7,481 nucleotides of DNA from Pseudomonadota bacterium. GTDB lineage: Bacteria > Pseudomonadota > Gammaproteobacteria > Xanthomonadales > Xanthomonadaceae. The stretch lies in assembly GCA_023444765.1 (NCBI GenBank), contig JAEXLY010000093.1, positions 1-7,481 of the forward strand, read 5' to 3'. Position numbers and translations under genes: made by a program. Shown piece by piece: positions 6,856 through 7,481 of this stretch. Every line of letters begins with the position of its first letter. The stretch's first letter is position 1. The notes under the pieces were generated by a model, which worked only from the letters and a program-made list of their open reading frames with translations, ran no database searches and had not been told where the DNA came from.

Positions 6856-7481
6856 GGGCGATATCCGCCAGCATGCGGCGGCCGGGGCCGGCATGCAGCA
6901 CGGCCGTGGCGCCGCCGGCGGCCAGGGCGTCGAACAGGGGCAGCATCGGCGCCATGGCGTTGGCCTGCGCGCGCTGCGCGAGCGGGCCGGCGCCTTCGCC
7001 CGCGTCGCCATCCTCGAGCCTGGCGGAGAGCTTCGGCCCGCTGCCCTCGCGCGACAGCAACAGGGCCCCGCCGAGCAGGCCCTCGCTCCGGGTCACCGTG
7101 CCGAGCAGGCCCGCGGCTGCGGTGTCGTAACCCACCAGCAGCACCGACGAGGCATCGGTGGCCAGCTGCACGAGCGCCTCGAGCAGGCCCTGCGCGAAAC
7201 TGGCGCGATGCGCACTGATGGCGGTGGTGGTGCGCATGCAGCCGCTGCCGATGGTCCAGTAGCCGGCGGCGGCGTTGTGCACGGAGTTGTGGAACTTCGT
7301 CGGCGACACTTCGGTGGGTGCCGAGGCGAGCGTGGCGCACATGTAGTCGGTGATGCCGAGGTCGCCGTGGGTCGAGGCGAACACCGAGGGCAGGCTGTCC
7401 GGGGCGATGTCCGCATCGCGGCAGGCGGCGAGCGCGACCTCGAGCGCGACCAGCACCGAGGGCGGCGCGCGCCGGCGTTCG
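6848..7481 (-). CDS. ketosynthase-like chain-length factor (ApeC-like), 5' end outside the window
   Basis: About 210 C-terminal residues are visible and the frame runs off the right edge (first visible residues ERRRAPPSV). The sequence fits the short beta-ketoacyl-synthase-like proteins of APE clusters: VALEVALAAC, SVFASTHGDL, then PTKFHNSVHNAAAGYWTIGSG (FHN at 7294 downward) and ASFAQGLLEALVQLA, then VLLVGYDTAA. Where FabF has its TACTSG cysteine, the aligned stretch reads ISAHRASF (7187-7219), so the acylation cysteine seems absent. Such proteins pair with an active ketosynthase (ApeO with ApeC in E. coli) and set chain length rather than catalyse condensation themselves. The GTG at 7456 inside the frame is an ordinary valine, since related sequence continues upstream of it; roughly 30 residues are probably missing. 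Its partner ketosynthase is not in the window. The stop overlaps the glycosyltransferase start by 8 bp. Confidence 0.8.
   Translation of the reverse strand, partial: ERRRAPPSVLVALEVALAACRDADIAPDSLPSVFASTHGDLGITDYMCATLASAPTEVSPTKFHNSVHNAAAGYWTIGSGCMRTTTAISAHRASFAQGLLEALVQLATDASSVLLVGYDTAAAGLLGTVTRSEGLLGGALLLSREGSGPKLSARLEDGDAGEGAGPLAQRAQANAMAPMLPLFDALAAGGATAVLHAGPGRRMLADIAHG

Noticed and set aside
6856..7011. N-terminal extension of the glycosyltransferase to an ATG at 7011
   Set aside because: The extra 52 residues are a Pro/Cys/Arg-rich shadow of the chain-length factor, and the GT-A fold begins only after the ATG at 6855.
5068..7218. Plus-strand open frame of 716 codons opposite the halogenase, glycosyltransferase and chain-length factor
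   Set aside because: It mirrors three genes with clear motifs, is rich in Ala/Arg/His/Gln, and shows no recognisable fold or signal; a GC-rich shadow.

Overview
This GC-rich, gene-dense window looks like part of the chromosome of a Xanthomonadaceae-type gammaproteobacterium (Lysobacter, Luteimonas, Xanthomonas or a relative). The assignment rests on the base composition, the strong G/C third-position bias and the gene set. It appears to be the inside of an aryl polyene (APE) pigment cluster of the xanthomonadin type. APEs are polyene chains with an aryl head group, made by a dedicated type II fatty-acid/polyketide system and placed in the outer membrane. Xanthomonadins are the halogenated (brominated) members. 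All function calls come from reading the translated proteins; no database search was run.

Left half, plus strand. The window opens with the last 34 codons of an upstream gene. An ATGA overlap joins it to a 12-TM MMPL/RND-family exporter (104-2470). A second ATGA overlap leads to a small hotdog-fold 3-hydroxyacyl-ACP dehydratase (2467-2919). After an 80-bp gap holding a possible weak promoter comes a FabG-like 3-oxoacyl-ACP reductase (3000-3719). A 151-bp spacer with a small hairpin separates this from a 150-aa predicted outer-membrane lipoprotein of unrecognised family (3871-4323).

Right half, minus strand, read from the right edge inward. First is the 3' part of a ketosynthase-like chain-length factor (6848 to beyond the window), which seems to lack a cysteine at the usual active site. 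It overlaps by 8 bp a family 2 glycosyltransferase without membrane segments (6049-6855). After 78 bp comes a 543-aa FAD-dependent halogenase (4339-5970) with the diagnostic halogenase motifs. The two gene sets converge with only 15 bp between the lipoprotein and halogenase stop codons.

Proposed joint role: the chain-length factor, with a ketosynthase outside the window, extends an aryl starter on acyl carrier protein. The ketoreductase and dehydratase convert each beta-keto unit to a conjugated double bond. The halogenase adds bromine or chlorine, probably on the aryl ring. The glycosyltransferase decorates the product or builds its carrier lipid. The MMPL protein moves the product out of the inner membrane. 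The aryl-starter enzymes, ligase, acyl carrier proteins, partner ketosynthase and acyltransferase must lie outside the window. No RNA genes, mobile elements, CRISPR arrays or long repeats were seen, and no gene-free stretch exceeds 151 bp.
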